A stretch of 64,000 nt of DNA from Proteles cristata cristata (lineage: Eukaryota > Chordata > Mammalia > Carnivora > Hyaenidae), in contig JAESUZ010005167.1 in assembly GCA_017311185.1 (NCBI GenBank), forward strand, positions 124,001 through 188,000, written 5' to 3'. The translations under genes were made by a program, and so were the position numbers. Position 1 is the first letter of the stretch, and every line of letters starts with the position of its first letter. Below the pieces are notes generated by a model. The model ran no database searches. It was not told the DNA's origin and was given only the letters and a program-made list of their open reading frames with translations. Below, piece after piece: positions 1-13,300 of the stretch.

Positions 1-15
1 AAAGAAAGAAAGAAA

Positions 16-96
<81 letters not shown>

Positions 97-118
97 AAAA
101 GAAAAGAAAGAAAGTTAA
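1..118. repeat. (GAAA)n microsatellite, possibly a SINE tail
   Basis: About 25 near-perfect GAAA units from the window edge, ending in GAAAGTTAAAAAAA. Feliform SINE tails commonly expand this way, but the SINE body would lie outside the window. Confidence 0.9.
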
Positions 119-1121
119 AAAAAAAAAACTTTCAAAATTTCCCTACAAAACCGAGAGCCAACAGGAGTATGTCTACGGGCCACGTCTGGGCCAGCTATTC
201 TCTTAGGGCCTTTCTAGCCCAAAAGTGCTCTGATAAAAGATGGTACTGTTGATTGACAGGAGCTAAAAACAAATGAGACATACTTTATGTAGTTCATGTG
301 GCCCAGGAATCCATGCAGACAAGCAAACTCTAGGGGAAGAACTTTTGAAGTTCCTCTTTTCTGCAGACAGTCATTCAATTGCATATTTAGCAACGCCTCC
401 CCTACTATGGTTCTAGGGGCAGCATCAAAATTGGGGTTAGATTATTTGTCTAAAGTGCTTGAAAGTAAATTGAGCTGGGTTTTATTGATCTATTCTGAGG
501 TCTTTCATCATGCAAGTATTATCTGACTCCTAAAACCAAGGGGGAAGAGACAATTGTTTATAGACATAAAGTGCTTAGATAGCAAAGCTGTTTGTGAAAT
601 AGTTTCCTTCAGTCAGCATTCTCATGGATAGATAATTCTAGCTTAAGCCAATTTTCAAAATCACCAATAATAACAAGTGAAATTTATGCTCCCATGTAAG
701 GGGTTTTTATTGGGATCTGGAGTGGCAGAAAGTTTCAGTTCAAGGGTCAACTCTGATGGGTTGGTGATAGCTTCCTGGAATGTTGTCCTGGGAAAGATTC
801 CTGCCCCTGTCTGGCCAGAGCTCAGTCCTCTAGCACAGGTGTTGCGATATTACCCTCGTCAGTCCTGAGTATGGTGCTGCATATTTGTCAATATCCTTAT
901 AGTCTCAAGTGACAGAAAACCAATCTCAGGCAGGAAAAATTGTTGGCTCATGGAGTCCAAGAAAAAAATATTAACAAGAGGGATAGAGACGCTGATGGGT
1001 CTTCTGTCTTCCATATTCTGGTAAACTGAAACAAAGCTATTACTCTAACAAAGCTATCGCCTTCATTTTATGGAGGAAATTATTCCATGACGAATCTAGT
1101 GGCCATCTCTTCTCAAGGCAG
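119..1121. other. Upstream sequence of ACSM1, nothing coding recognised
   Basis: Mixed-composition unique sequence. No TATA box, CpG island or exon could be supported. Short open frames here have no splice or homology support. Confidence 0.5.
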
Positions 1122-1168
1122 GTGGTGACCTGAGAATTCTGTGCCTGCTTCTTGACACCTGCGCCACC
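1122..1168 (+). promoter_or_regulatory. ACSM1: Probable 5'UTR part of the ACSM1 start exon with Kozak context
   Basis: A pyrimidine-containing stretch ending CTCAAGGCAG (AG at 1120-1121) could be a splice acceptor, so the exon with the start codon may begin at 1122 and follow an untranslated exon outside or early in the window. The ATG at 1169 sits in GCCACCATG, a near-ideal Kozak context, which decides the start. The core promoter is not recognisable here. Confidence 0.5.
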
Positions 1169-1360
1169 ATGCAGAGGCTGATGAGGCTCCAAGTCCTCTG
1201 GGGCATCCGCCAATCCTACAATGGTGTTCGCCCTGCCCCTTGGTACCTTTGCTACCGTGATTTATCAGGAGCTGGAGCTCTGAGATGGAATGACCATGAT
1301 AGACCTAAGGAATTTAACTTTGCAAGTGATATCCTGGACTATTGGACTCAAATGGAGCAG
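1169..1360 (+). CDS. ACSM1: ACSM1 coding exon 1
   Basis: Residues 1-64. It starts [17 protein letters not shown], rich in Arg, Leu and aromatic residues with no acidic residue early on, as expected for a mitochondrial transit peptide. It ends ..[10 protein letters not shown] before donor GTAAGG, phase 0. The [11 protein letters not shown] segment is the conserved start of the mature ACSM protein. Confidence 0.94.
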
Positions 1361-4300
1361 GTAAGGAGGCACTCGTGATGGGAGGTGAGAACAGGATCGG
1401 CCTTACTGACCTTATCATCATCTTAGTAGGCTGAAGGGCACAGAGACAGTAATAGCTTATGGCTCAGCTTAGCAGTATTGTGGGAAAACCTTACATTTGG
1501 GGGTTCAATTCTCAGCCTAGTCACTTTCTCAGTCCTCTGAGCCTCAGTGGTTTTATCTATGAAATGATGATAATCTCATTTTAGAGACAAGATAGCAGGT
1601 GAAAATAGCTGGTACACAGTCATATAATTGTGACCAAAGTTTCTAATGACAAGGTCGACAACTTGGCCTTAGGTGGAATACTTTTTTTAATTTTTAAAAT
1701 GTTTTTTTGTTTATTTCTGAGAGAGAGAGAGAGAGAGCCAGCATGAGCAGGGAATGTCAGAGAGAGAGAGGGAGACCCAGAATCTCTAACATGCTTCAGG
1801 CTCTGAACTAGCTGTCAGCACAGAGCCTGACACGGGGCTCAAACCCACACACTGTGAGATCATGACCTGAGCCGAAGTCATACGTTCAACCGACTGAGCC
1901 ACCCAGGTGCCCCAACCTTTGTCGAAATTCTTACCTTAAACTCATGAGACCATGAGCCTAACTGGAATTGGTCTTATTACACTTGGGCTTAACTTCAGGT
2001 TACACTCTGAGGGAAGGGACAGATCACCTGATGGTACACATGAGCATCTGACACATATAGCTAGGTAATGTCATCAGTCATTATGTGAGGATGGCCTGTG
2101 CAGCTGGGTTCCCTCCATTCAACTACATACTTGAATGTAGCTTTAGGGTATGTCCAGAGAGAATTGTACTTATGGTCTCTAGAGATTACACACATCTACA
2201 GAAAAACCAAAGTGCTCAGTTTATGTCTCTCCAAGAGACAGACCACAAGAGGTGCAACAGGGACATTAGGAGTTGAGGTAGACAGTTCATGGCGCCCCAG
2301 CTACTAAGTCCCAGTTGGTAATGTCCACAGTGGTAAAATTCACCCAACACTGTCTGTGGACAGAATTTACCTGCAATACAGCCAGAGAGTTAATATAATT
2401 TTTAAATTTCCCATGAGCCTGCATTTATATGTTAGTACTCAGCTAACGTGGGGGCTGCCTCCCCATCTCCTTCTTTTTCCTTTCTCTGAATTAGCATAAT
2501 AGTGCCAAGGGAGGACATTTTTTAAAATGCACTTTTTTTTTATTTCTAGGAGAGAGAGAAAGAGAGACAGCGTGAGCAGGGGAGGGTCAGAGAGAGAGGG
2601 AGTCACAGACTGAAACAGGCTCCAGGCTCTGAGCTGGCAGTCAGCACAGAGCCCGACGCGGGGCTCGAACCCACAAACCGCGAGATCATGACCTAAGCGA
2701 AAGTCGGACGCTTAACCGACTAAGCCACCCAGGCGCCCCAAATATGCACTTTTTAAAATGCACTTTGCATTTACTACTATGATTAGATGAGCATTTTCAT
2801 CATTCCCACTTTCTAGAAGAAGGAACTAAGGTGCCAAAGGTTTAAATAACACACAGAAACAAGCACATACCTAATAAGGGAAAAGGACAGGATTTGGGTC
2901 CAGGCTATCTGATTCTCCAACACATTATTTCGCTTAGTCTCACAATTTGATGATACCAAACATTTCTTCCTTCAGACTCTAAACTGACTTTCATCACTTC
3001 CCTGACCAGTAATCTAGTTAAGAACTTTTGAACCATGAGATGCACTGGAGAGGGAAGAGGTAGAGAACAAGAAGTGATGCCATCACTTTCCCCCAATTTA
3101 TAGTCCTCATAGGTAGTTAACACATCAACCCATGATGACATCCCCGAGTAAGTATTACCCCAGGGGTGCCTCATCTTTGTTGTGTTTTATATCATCATTG
3201 TTGATCCTTGCCCATTTCTTTATGTCTCCGAATTCTCCCCACCACCAGCATCCTCATGCCAATAATATTTATTCTCCCAACATTTCTCATCTGCTTGTTT
3301 CCACTTTGCTAATGGCCTTGATCATGATTAGTGTCTCTCAGGTGACACATGGGGCCTGTCACCTAGCTCTCCCTCAATAAACATTGGTGGAAAAAAATGT
3401 TGAAACTTCACTTACAAGCCCCATGGGTTTTGAAATTGTTCCTATGAAAGACCCTCCATAGGGTCCACTGTAGCCCACTCTGGGTTCCTGGACCTGCCCT
3501 TACAACTTAACAGGCACCATCCATGAACTGATCCATGGCCTAAGCAGTGACGCCATCCAAACCATAATACGGTGATAGAATTTATTTTAACTCACATTTC
3601 AATACATTTTTTAAATAAAATATAAGTTTAAAAGCTCATATTTTTATGTGAAATCTTCTGTGTGTGTGTGTATATGTGTTTGTGTGTGTGCATGAGTGTG
3701 TGTGGTGGTGGCAAATAATTATTTATAAAACAATCGTTTTTAGGTTTTTATGTTTAATTTTTAGAAAGCATGGGCAGGGGAGGAGTGGGGAGGGGGACAG
3801 AAGATCGCAAGCGGGATCTCTACTGAAAACAGCAAGCCCAACGTGGGCCTTGAACTCATGAACCATGAGATCATAAACTGAGCCTAAGTTGGATGCTCAA
3901 ACAACTGAGGCACCCAGTGCCCCAGCAAAGAATTGGTTATAAAACCAAAGAAAGTACCTGGTAAGCCGACACCTTATGTCCATAGGTGTAATAAGGTCAC
4001 CAGCTTATATTTATTTTTTTGTTTGTTTTTATTTTTATTTATTTATTTATTTTTACAAATAGTTTATTGTCAAGTTCATTTCCATATAATACCCAGTGCT
4101 CACCCCACAAGTGCCCTCCTCCATGTCCATCATACCCCTTCCCCTCCCCCCCACACCCATCAGTCCTCAATTTGTTCTCAGCATTCAAGAGTCTCTCAAG
4201 ACTTGCCTCCCTCCCTCTCCCCCACTATTTCCCCCCATCTACTCCCCCACGGTCCTGTTAGGTTCTTCCTAATCCTCTTATACGTGCAAACATACGGTAT

Positions 4301-7300
4301 TTGTCCTTCTCTGCCTGACTTATTTCGCTCAGCATAACACTCTCAAGTTCCATCTATGTTGCTACACATGGCCAGATTTCATTCTTTCTCATTGCCATGT
4401 AGTATTCCATGGTATAGATAAACCATATCTTCTTGATCCCTTCATCCATTGATGGACACTTAGGCTCTTTCCATGTTTTGGCTATTGTGGAGAGTGTCGC
4501 TATGATCATTGGGGTACATGTGCCCCTATGCATCAGCACTCCTATATCCCTTGGGTAAATTCCTAGCAGTGCTATTGCTGGGTCATAAGGGAGTACTAGT
4601 GTTAATTTTCTGAGGAAACTCCACACCGTTTGCTAGAGGGGCTGCACCAGTTTACATTCCCACCAACAGTGTAGGAGGGTGCCCGTTTCTCCACATCCTC
4701 GCCAGCATCTAGAGTTCTCTGATTTGCTCATTTTAGCCACTCTGACTGGCGTGAGGTGGTATCTCAGTGTGGTTTTGATTTGTATTTCCCTGATGAGGAG
4801 GGATTCTGAGCATCATTTCATGCTCTGAATGAGCATGTTTCGGGTGTGGAGTTTGGGGAGTTCCTTTAGATTTTGGACATTAACCCTTTATCTGATATGT
4901 CATTTGCAACTATCTTTTCCCATTCTGTAGGTTGCCTATCAGTTTTATTTATTGTTTCCTTTGTCATGCAGAAGCTTTTAATCTTGATGAGGTTCCAATA
5001 ATTTATTTTGCTATTGATTCCCTTGCTTTTGGAATGTCTCAAGTAAGAAATTGCTGCGGTAGAGATCAAGGAGGTTGTTTCCTGCTTTGTCCTCTAGGGT
5101 TTTGATGGTTTCCTGTCTCACTTTCAGGTCCTTTATCCATTTTGAGGTTTTTTGTTTTTTGTTTTTTGGTGTATGGTGTGAGAAAATGATCTAGTTTCAT
5201 TCTTCTGCATGTTGCTGTCCAGTTCTCCCAGCACCATCTGTTAAAGAGGATGTCTTTTTCCCATTGGACACTCGTTCCTGTCAAATATTAGTTGGCTGTA
5301 TACTTTTGAGTCCAAATCTGAGTTCTCTATTGTATTCCATTGGTCTGTGTGTCTGTTTTTGTGCCAATACCATACTGTCTTGATGATGACAGCTTTGAAG
5401 TAGAGGCTCAAGTCTGGGATGGTGATGCCTCCCGTTGTGGTTTTCTTCAATATTACTTCAGCTATTTGGGGTCTTTCGTGGATCCCTACAAATTTCAGGA
5501 TAGTTTCTTCTAGTTTTGAGAAGTATACTGGTGCAATTTTGATTGGGATTGCATTGAATGTATAGATTGCTTTTGGTTGTAATGACATTTTAACAATATT
5601 TATTTTTCCAATCCATGAGTATGGAATGTTTTTCCATTTCTTTGTATCTTCTTCAATTTCCTTCATAAGTTTTCTATACTTTTCATCGTACAGATCTCTT
5701 GTATCCTTGGTTAGGTTTATTCCTAGGTATTTATGGTTTTTTTGCGCAATTGTGAATGGGATCAGTTTCTTCATTTCTCTTTCTGTGGCTTCATTGTTGG
5801 TGTATAAAAATGCAACCAATTTCTGTACTTTGATTTTGTACACTGCAACTTTGCTGAATTCTTGGATCAGTTCTAGTGTGCTTCTGGTGGAATCTGTCAG
5901 GTTTTCCATGTAGAGTATCATGTCGTCTGCAAAAAGTGAAAGTTTGACTTCTTCTTTGCCAATTCTGATCCTTTGATTTCCTTTTGTTGTCTGATGGCTG
6001 ATGCTAGGACTTCCAGCACTATGTTCAACAACAGTGGTGAGAGTGGACACCCCTGTCGTGTTCCTTATCTCAGGAGGAAAGCTCTCAGTTTTTCCCTGTT
6101 GAGCATGATGTTAGCTGAAGGCTTCTCATAGATGGCTTTTATGATATTTAAATAAGTTCCTTCTATCCCGACTTCCTCGAGGGTCTTCATTAAGAAGGGA
6201 TGCTGTAATGGCCAACAGACACATGAAACGATGCTCAGCATTGCTCCTCATCAGGGAAATACAAATCAAAACCACACTGAGATACCACCTCACGCCAGTC
6301 AGAGTGGCTAAAATGAGCCAATCAGAGAACTCCAGATGCTGGCGAGGATGTGGAGAAACGGGCACCCTCCTACACTGTTGGTGGGAATGTAAACTGGTAC
6401 AGCCCCTCTGGAAAACAGTGTGGAGGTTCCTCAGGAAACTAACACTAGAACTCCCCTATGACCCAGCAATAGCACTGCTAGGAATTTACCCAAGGGATAC
6501 AGAAATGCTTATACATAGGAGCACATGTACCCCAATGTTCATAGCAGCACTCTCCACAATAGCTAAAACATGGAAAGAGCCTAAGTGTCCAAACAGATGA
6601 ATGGATCAAGAAGATGTGGTTTATCTATACCATGGAATACTACATGGCAATGAGAAACAATGAAATCTGGCCATGTGTAGCAACATGGATGGACCTTGAG
6701 GGTGTTATGCTGAGCGAAATAAGTCAGGCAGAGAAAGACAAATATCATATGTGTGCACCTATAGGAGGATTAGGAGGAGCTTAACAGAGGACCAAGGGGG
6801 AGAAGAAGGGCGGAAATGGTGGGGGAAAGGGAGAGAGGCAAACCATGAGAGACTCTTGAATGCTGACAAAAACTGAGGACTGATGGATGTGGGGGGGAGG
6901 GATGATGGGCATGGAGGAGGACACTTGTGGGGAGGAGCACTGGGTGTTATGTGGAAACTAATTTGACAATAAACTATTTGTAAAAAAAAAAATAAATTAA
7001 AAAAAAAAAAGAAGGGATGCTGTATTTTGTCAAATGCTTTTTCTGCATCTATGACCAGGGTCATATGGTTTTTGTCTTTTCTTTTGTTGATGTGATGTGT
7101 CACATTGATTGATTTGTGGATATTGAACCAGCCCTGTAATCCAAGAATGTATCCATTTGATCTTGGTGGATAATTCTTTTTATGTGCTGTTGAATTCGAT
7201 TTACAAGTACAGATTTGGGTACAAATCCGAGTTCTCTATTGTATTCATTGGTCTATGTGTCTGTTTTTGTGCCAATACCATACTGTCTTGATGATGACAC

Positions 7301-10299
7301 CTTTGTAGTAGAGGCTCAAATCTAGGATGGTGATGCCTCCCATTGTGGTTTTCTTCTTCAATATTACTTTGGCTTTTCGGGGTCTTTTGTGGTTCCATAT
7401 AAATTTGAGGATAGTTTGTTCTAGTTTTGAGAAGTATGCTCATGCAAATTTGATTGGGATTGCGTTGAATGTGTAGATTGCTTTGGGTGGTAATGACATT
7501 TTAACTGTATTTATTCTTCTCTCTTTGGGTTTTCTTACATGGAATTCATTGAGCTTCTTGTATTTGAATGTCTATATATTGATGAATGGATGAATAAATA
7601 AATACTACTATATATTCTATACAAATATAATTTTGCTTTTTTTCAGCTATTATTTCTTCAAATAAGCTCATGGCTCCTTTCTATCTCTTCTTCTTCAAGG
7701 ACTCCCATAATATGTATGTTGGTCTACTTGTTTCTATACTGTGTGTCATGGGCTCTGTTTACTTTTATTTATTGTTTTTGTTTGTTTGTTTTGCTTCTCA
7801 GACTCCATGATCAGACTAACTATAAAAAATAAGTCCTTCTTGTAAAGTTTTCAATTCAGTGATTGTATTTTTCAGATCCACAGTATCAGTTAGGTTCTCT
7901 TTTATAATTTTGTCTCTTTGCTGATATTCTCAGTATGTTCATATATTATTTTTTTGTATTCCTTTTGTTTCTTGTATGTTTTTCTTAGCACTTTCACCAC
8001 AGTTAAGAGAATCATTTTAACTTCTCTGTCTAGTAACTGAAACCTGTGTTTCTTTAGGTTAAGTATCTGGAGATTGGTTTTATTCCTTTGAATGGGCAAC
8101 ATGACCTTGTGATCTGTTGTTGAACATTGGATATTTGATAAAAGCAGCCACCTCTGTCTGTCACTGCAGCCTGACTCCATGCAGAGAAAGGCCTCCAGTA
8201 ATCTGACCACTTTGAAAACTTCAGTCTTCTCAGGTCTTCAGGTTTCAGGCATGTGTCTTTCCTAGGCCTGTGCATGTGCTTTTTTCCCATCAAAATTTCC
8301 ATATGTGATACTACTTTTACATGTTTTAATTTCATTACAAGTCTCAAATCTGTTTCTTCTTGGGGCCCTAGATATTTTACTGTCTTCTGCTGCCTGTAGT
8401 TTCCTTTCGCGGTTGCTACAGTTCTACAGTTTCCACTCAATGTGGCATCTGCCACTGCCTTCAGCCACCTCCAATCTGATATTCAAACTATGTCACCATT
8501 CCTATCTGAGCTCTGAATGGGATGAAGCAGAAACCATTCCCTCAGGCTGCCTTCAGACAAGCCAGAATATCATACATATTCCAAGGGAGGGGCTGAGAAT
8601 TGGGTGGCTTCCTCCTGACCATTCTGCACAACACCAGAGAGGGGATAGGACAAGGACAAGCAGCAAAAACAACATAAAATTGCTAGTATTTAGAGCATGA
8701 GTTTTTTATTATTTGGGAATTTATTGGTTGCTGCAGATCCTTAACTGTTTTTAGAGTTCCTATACAACTCTTTTAGTCTGTTGATGACTTGATGTTTCTG
8801 TGAGAAAACACTGATTACCTTGGAGCTTCCAGGTCTGCCTTCTTGCTTATTTTGCCTCCAGATGTACCTTAATTTTAAAAATAAATTCCCTAAATATTCA
8901 GGAATTAAATTAGTCTTTTGTTTTGTTGTCATAACAATAATAATGATAGCAATTTATTTTAATGTTCATTTGTGAGAGATCGAGTGACAACAGCGAGAGA
9001 GAAAGACAGACAGAGACAGATACAGAGAGAACAAGTGGGTGAAGGGCAAAGAGAGAGGGAAACAGAGGATCTGAAGCAGCCAGCCTTCTATGCTGACAGC
9101 AGTAAGCCCAACGCAGGGCTCAAACTTATGAACCATGAGATCACGACCTGAGCCGAAGTCAAGCACTCAACAGACTGAGCCACCCAGGTGCCCTAATAAT
9201 GATACTAATTTCATTGACAACATACCATGTGTCTAGGCACTATCATATGCACCTTATCTCTTTAAATAACTAATTTAAACTTTACTACTTTCTAGGTAGT
9301 ATTGTACCCATTTCATAGATGAGACATGGACCCATTTTGTACATGATAAAGCTGTGGCACAGAGGGGAAAATAGTGTCCATATTAAACTAAGACAGACAC
9401 ATGGAGGAATAAAATTTTAAGGCTTTTCAGGTGACATGGAGCTATTCATGGTTTGATGTGACTTGAGAGGAGGTGACTACAGAAAACCAGAAGAAATTGG
9501 CTGGATCTTACCCTACCCATTTCTTTTGGTTCTATAATTGCTTAATTTTTTTAATGTTATATTTATTCCCGAGAAAGAGAGACAGTGTGAGCAGGGGAGG
9601 GTCAGAGAGAGAGGGAAACACAGAATCTGAAACAGGCTCCAGGCTCTGAGCTAGCTTTCAGCACAGAGCCCGATGCGGGGCTCTAACCCACAAACTGTGA
9701 GATCATGACTTCAGCTGAAGTTGGATGCTTAACCGATTGAGTCACCCAGGCGCCCCTGGTTCTATAAATGCTTTAGAAATGGATCTCAGTTCTTGAGCTA
9801 CATTTTCATGTCACTATGGTAGTGGATTGGTCAAGTAAGTACCCTTTTCCTTTAACCTAGGAAGTAACACATGGTGTTTGATCTTGACCAGGAGGGAAAG
9901 AGAGGTCCAAACCCAGCCCTGTGGTGGGTGAATAACCAAGGGGATGAAGTGAAGTGGAGTTTCAGAGAGATGACAGACTTATCCCGCCGTGCAGCCAACA
10001 TCTTCACCCAGACCTGTGGCTTGCAACACGGAGACCGTCTAGCTTTGCTCCTGCCTAGAGTGCCTGAGTGGTGGCTGGTGGTCATAGGCTGCATCCGAGC
10101 AGGTAAGTAAATCAAAGAGACCCCAACAGATTTTAGGTCTGGCCTAGAGCTGATGGGTCCTGAAATATTAATATTTCCCAACCTTTTTTTCTTAACCTTC
10201 ATATTCTTTGTCTTTCACAGACTCTTTCAAATATTCTTTTATTCCTCCTCACTCTCTCCTTCATACTTATACACCTTTAAAAACAATGTCATAACTCTA

Positions 10300-10341
<42 letters not shown>

Positions 10342-13300
10342 ACACACACACTTTCTCTTGCAGTCTCATTTTTTATTTTTAAAAATCCATCTATTGCTAA
10401 CATTTTGCCCCCCTCCCACACTGACTCATTTAACTATCAGTTGCAGACACTGTGACATCCATAAACACCAGCTAAACACCCATAAATCCTGGAGATTGCA
10501 TCCTCCTCACAGACCCAGAACAGTGATATCACACAAGAAGTCTAACTTTGTTATAATATACATCCATAGCCATAGCCAAAATTCTTTAATTGTCCCAACA
10601 GTGTCTTTTGTAGCATGTTTGTTTGTTTGTTTGGTTTTGGTTTAAATCCAAAATCCAAAGAGAATCATGCATTGCATTGTATGTCAGGTCTCCTCAGTCT
10701 CAATTAATCTAGGCTTTTCTGCATGACAACATCTTGGAAATGTCTAAGCCAGTTGTTTTGCAGAAGCTCTCACAAAATTTGTATTTCTGACTCATTCTTC
10801 AGGATTATATGCCGATAACCATTTTTAGTAGGAGCTCTAAAAGGACAACGTGCCTATCTCAGTGCTCTACATCAGGAAATACTTGAAGCCAGTTTCTCCT
10901 ATCACTGGTGTTATTATTGACAAACACTTTGCCTGAGAAGGCACTGTTTCCCTTTGTAATTAGTAAGTAACCTGTGCTGTAATACTTATGAGATTGTGTG
11001 AATATCCTGTCCCCCAACTGTCTTTCTCCCTATGACTTGAGAATCCATTGATGATTCTTGATTGAATTGGGTATTATTATGGTGGTTTTATAGGAGAATT
11101 TTCTAATTATGTTATTCCTTCTACACTTATCAGTTAGCATACTTCTGTGGAGATTTGCCTTCCCTTTTAATTGCCTATCTATTTATCTCTATAATTTAGA
11201 ATTGGTGAGGGACTCTTGAATTCTTTTTCTGAATTGATTTATAATGCATATATTTCCACATAAATAAAATACTACATTAATCCATCAAGGTCATGTGGAA
11301 TCAAGAGTTAGCAGCAACAATGGAGAGAGTATAGAGAAGCCATGTCATCTGTAGAGCTAAGAGATGGCACATGGGAAATCCTAGATATGAACTGAGCCCT
11401 CTGGGATAGGTAGCATAAAAGAAGTATAGAAGCAAAGGAAGGGAATTCCAAGAATGGGCATAGCACATGCAGAGACTTAGAGTCAGGAGAAGCCTGTGTG
11501 AAGAATAGCCATGTTAAAATAGGGAATAGATTTGTGAGAGAAAAAGGTGGAAGTTGGGCAGTGCCTTCAGTGTTGGGTGGAGAGTATGGTGCTTTCCTGG
11601 AGAGAGGGCACAGCTGCTGGTGTAGAGCAGAAAAGTGGAGGGGGGAAAGTCAGTGTTCTGTGGAACCTGAACAGGTAATAATATGAAAGATGGGTAGTAG
11701 CAAGGTTCAGGACGAGGCATCTGGTGGAGAGATTAGAACCCAATAGGGGCACACAAATACTTGAACTGTTGGGGATGGAAGATGGAAGGGAATGTAGAAA
11801 AGTTAAGAAGATAATGTACTTAAATTTGGTTGTGAGGAGTGAAGAAAAGAGAGGAGTTTCAAGATGACACAATCGTCTGAAGGCGGAGGAAGTGAGAGGA
11901 GAAAAATGGAGGCAGAGAAACAGATAATAATGTGAAAAATACTGTCCTACTTCCATTCATAGTCCTAGATCTCATGGAAAGTAGGATACACCTGTCTACT
12001 GTTTTGATTCATCTAGCATAGAAGAGGTTAAGCCAGGTTTTTCAAATTTCAGTGTGCATAGGAAACCCTTGGAAAGCTTCTTAAAGTGCAAATTCTGGTT
12101 CAGTAGGATTGGGATGGGGTATGGGATTTTTGTGTCCTGGGTGGTGCTGATGGTACTGGCCCATGGATCATACTTTGTACAGTGAGAAGCTAGCAGATTT
12201 CTATGCAGATAAGCCATGCCTGAAACCCAAAAGTTCCTTTTTTATCCCCAGGTATAATCTTCATGCCAGGAACCACCCAGATGCAGGCCAAGGACATTCT
12301 CTACCGGTTACAAATGTCTAAAGCCAAAGGCATTGTGACCATAGATGACTTTGCCCCAGAGGTGGATTCTCTAGTTTTGGAGTGCCCTTCTCTGAAAACA
12401 AAGCTCCTGGTGTCAGACCAAAGCCATCAAGGGTGGCTGGACTTCCGATCCCTGATTAAGTGAGTGTCTGATCTGATGAATGTGTTTTCTAAGGAAGGGC
12501 AGGAGAAACCCATTCATTCCCAAGTACTGCATTTCCCCGCTGCTTTAAATGAAGAAATGTCAGTCTACTCATCCAAGTCTCTCACAAATTCATTTAGATT
12601 TCTAGTACAAGAATTGTTTTTTCCTCCAGTGTTGTAAAGGTCTATTTTTCTGACTCCAGCCCCTCACATTGGATCCTCGGGGATCCAAAAGAAAGAAACG
12701 TGACTTCTTTCCTTTTGTACTGAATCCCTTTGCAGATCAGCATCCCCAGATCACACCTGTATTAAGTCAAAGACGCTGGACCCAATGGCCATCTTCTTCA
12801 CCAGTGGGACAACAGGACTTCCCAAGATGGCAAAACACAGTCATGGACTTGCCTTGCGATCTTCTTTGCCTTCATGGTAGGAAAGAAGGCATTGACTTAG
12901 ATGCTGGGCCACAGACCAGGGGTGGTGTGTGTATATGTGTGTACATGTGTGTGTACATGGATGTGAACGCATGTGTGGGATGGTAAAAGAGCTCTAAGTA
13001 GAATTGACTCCAACCTGTTTCTTCTGTCTGGGCTCTTTAATTCAGACTCCTGAAGAGTCTTGAGAGGTAGACACTGGGAATCCTAATGGTTTGCTGACAG
13101 AGGCCTCTGGAGACAAAGGAGACCCATTTAGGTCCTGCCTGAGCACCTTTATAAGAGGTGTGTAAGAAGTGTGGGTGGAGACCGCAAGCATTCAGCAAAC
13201 CACAAAAATGACAAGCCATTGTGTCCCTGTCAATTGACTCAGGGTTTGGTGGCAAAAGACAGAATGTTTTAACAATGTCACCTGAAGTGACCGGTCCTTT

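Larger units (their letters stand above)
4011..6207 (-). mobile_element. L1 LINE, 3' part, antisense (host of a nested insertion)
   Basis: The antisense of an L1 3' end (CAAATAGTTTATTGTCAAG at about 4057) runs back through the C-terminal half of ORF2. The same element continues at 7025 after an interruption. Several frameshifts and stops; not coding-competent. Confidence 0.93.

Noticed and set aside
3959..4340. Plus-strand frames rich in Pro, Ser and His at L1 3' ends (also near 20000, 27000, 33500)
   Set aside because: These are the antisense of L1 3'UTRs, which lack stops because of C/T bias. The same text recurs at each L1 copy.
5241..6050. 269-codon reverse-transcriptase-like frame as a possible host or viral gene
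   Set aside because: Clear L1 ORF2 relic inside a broken LINE; no LTRs, gag or envelope features are seen anywhere in the window.
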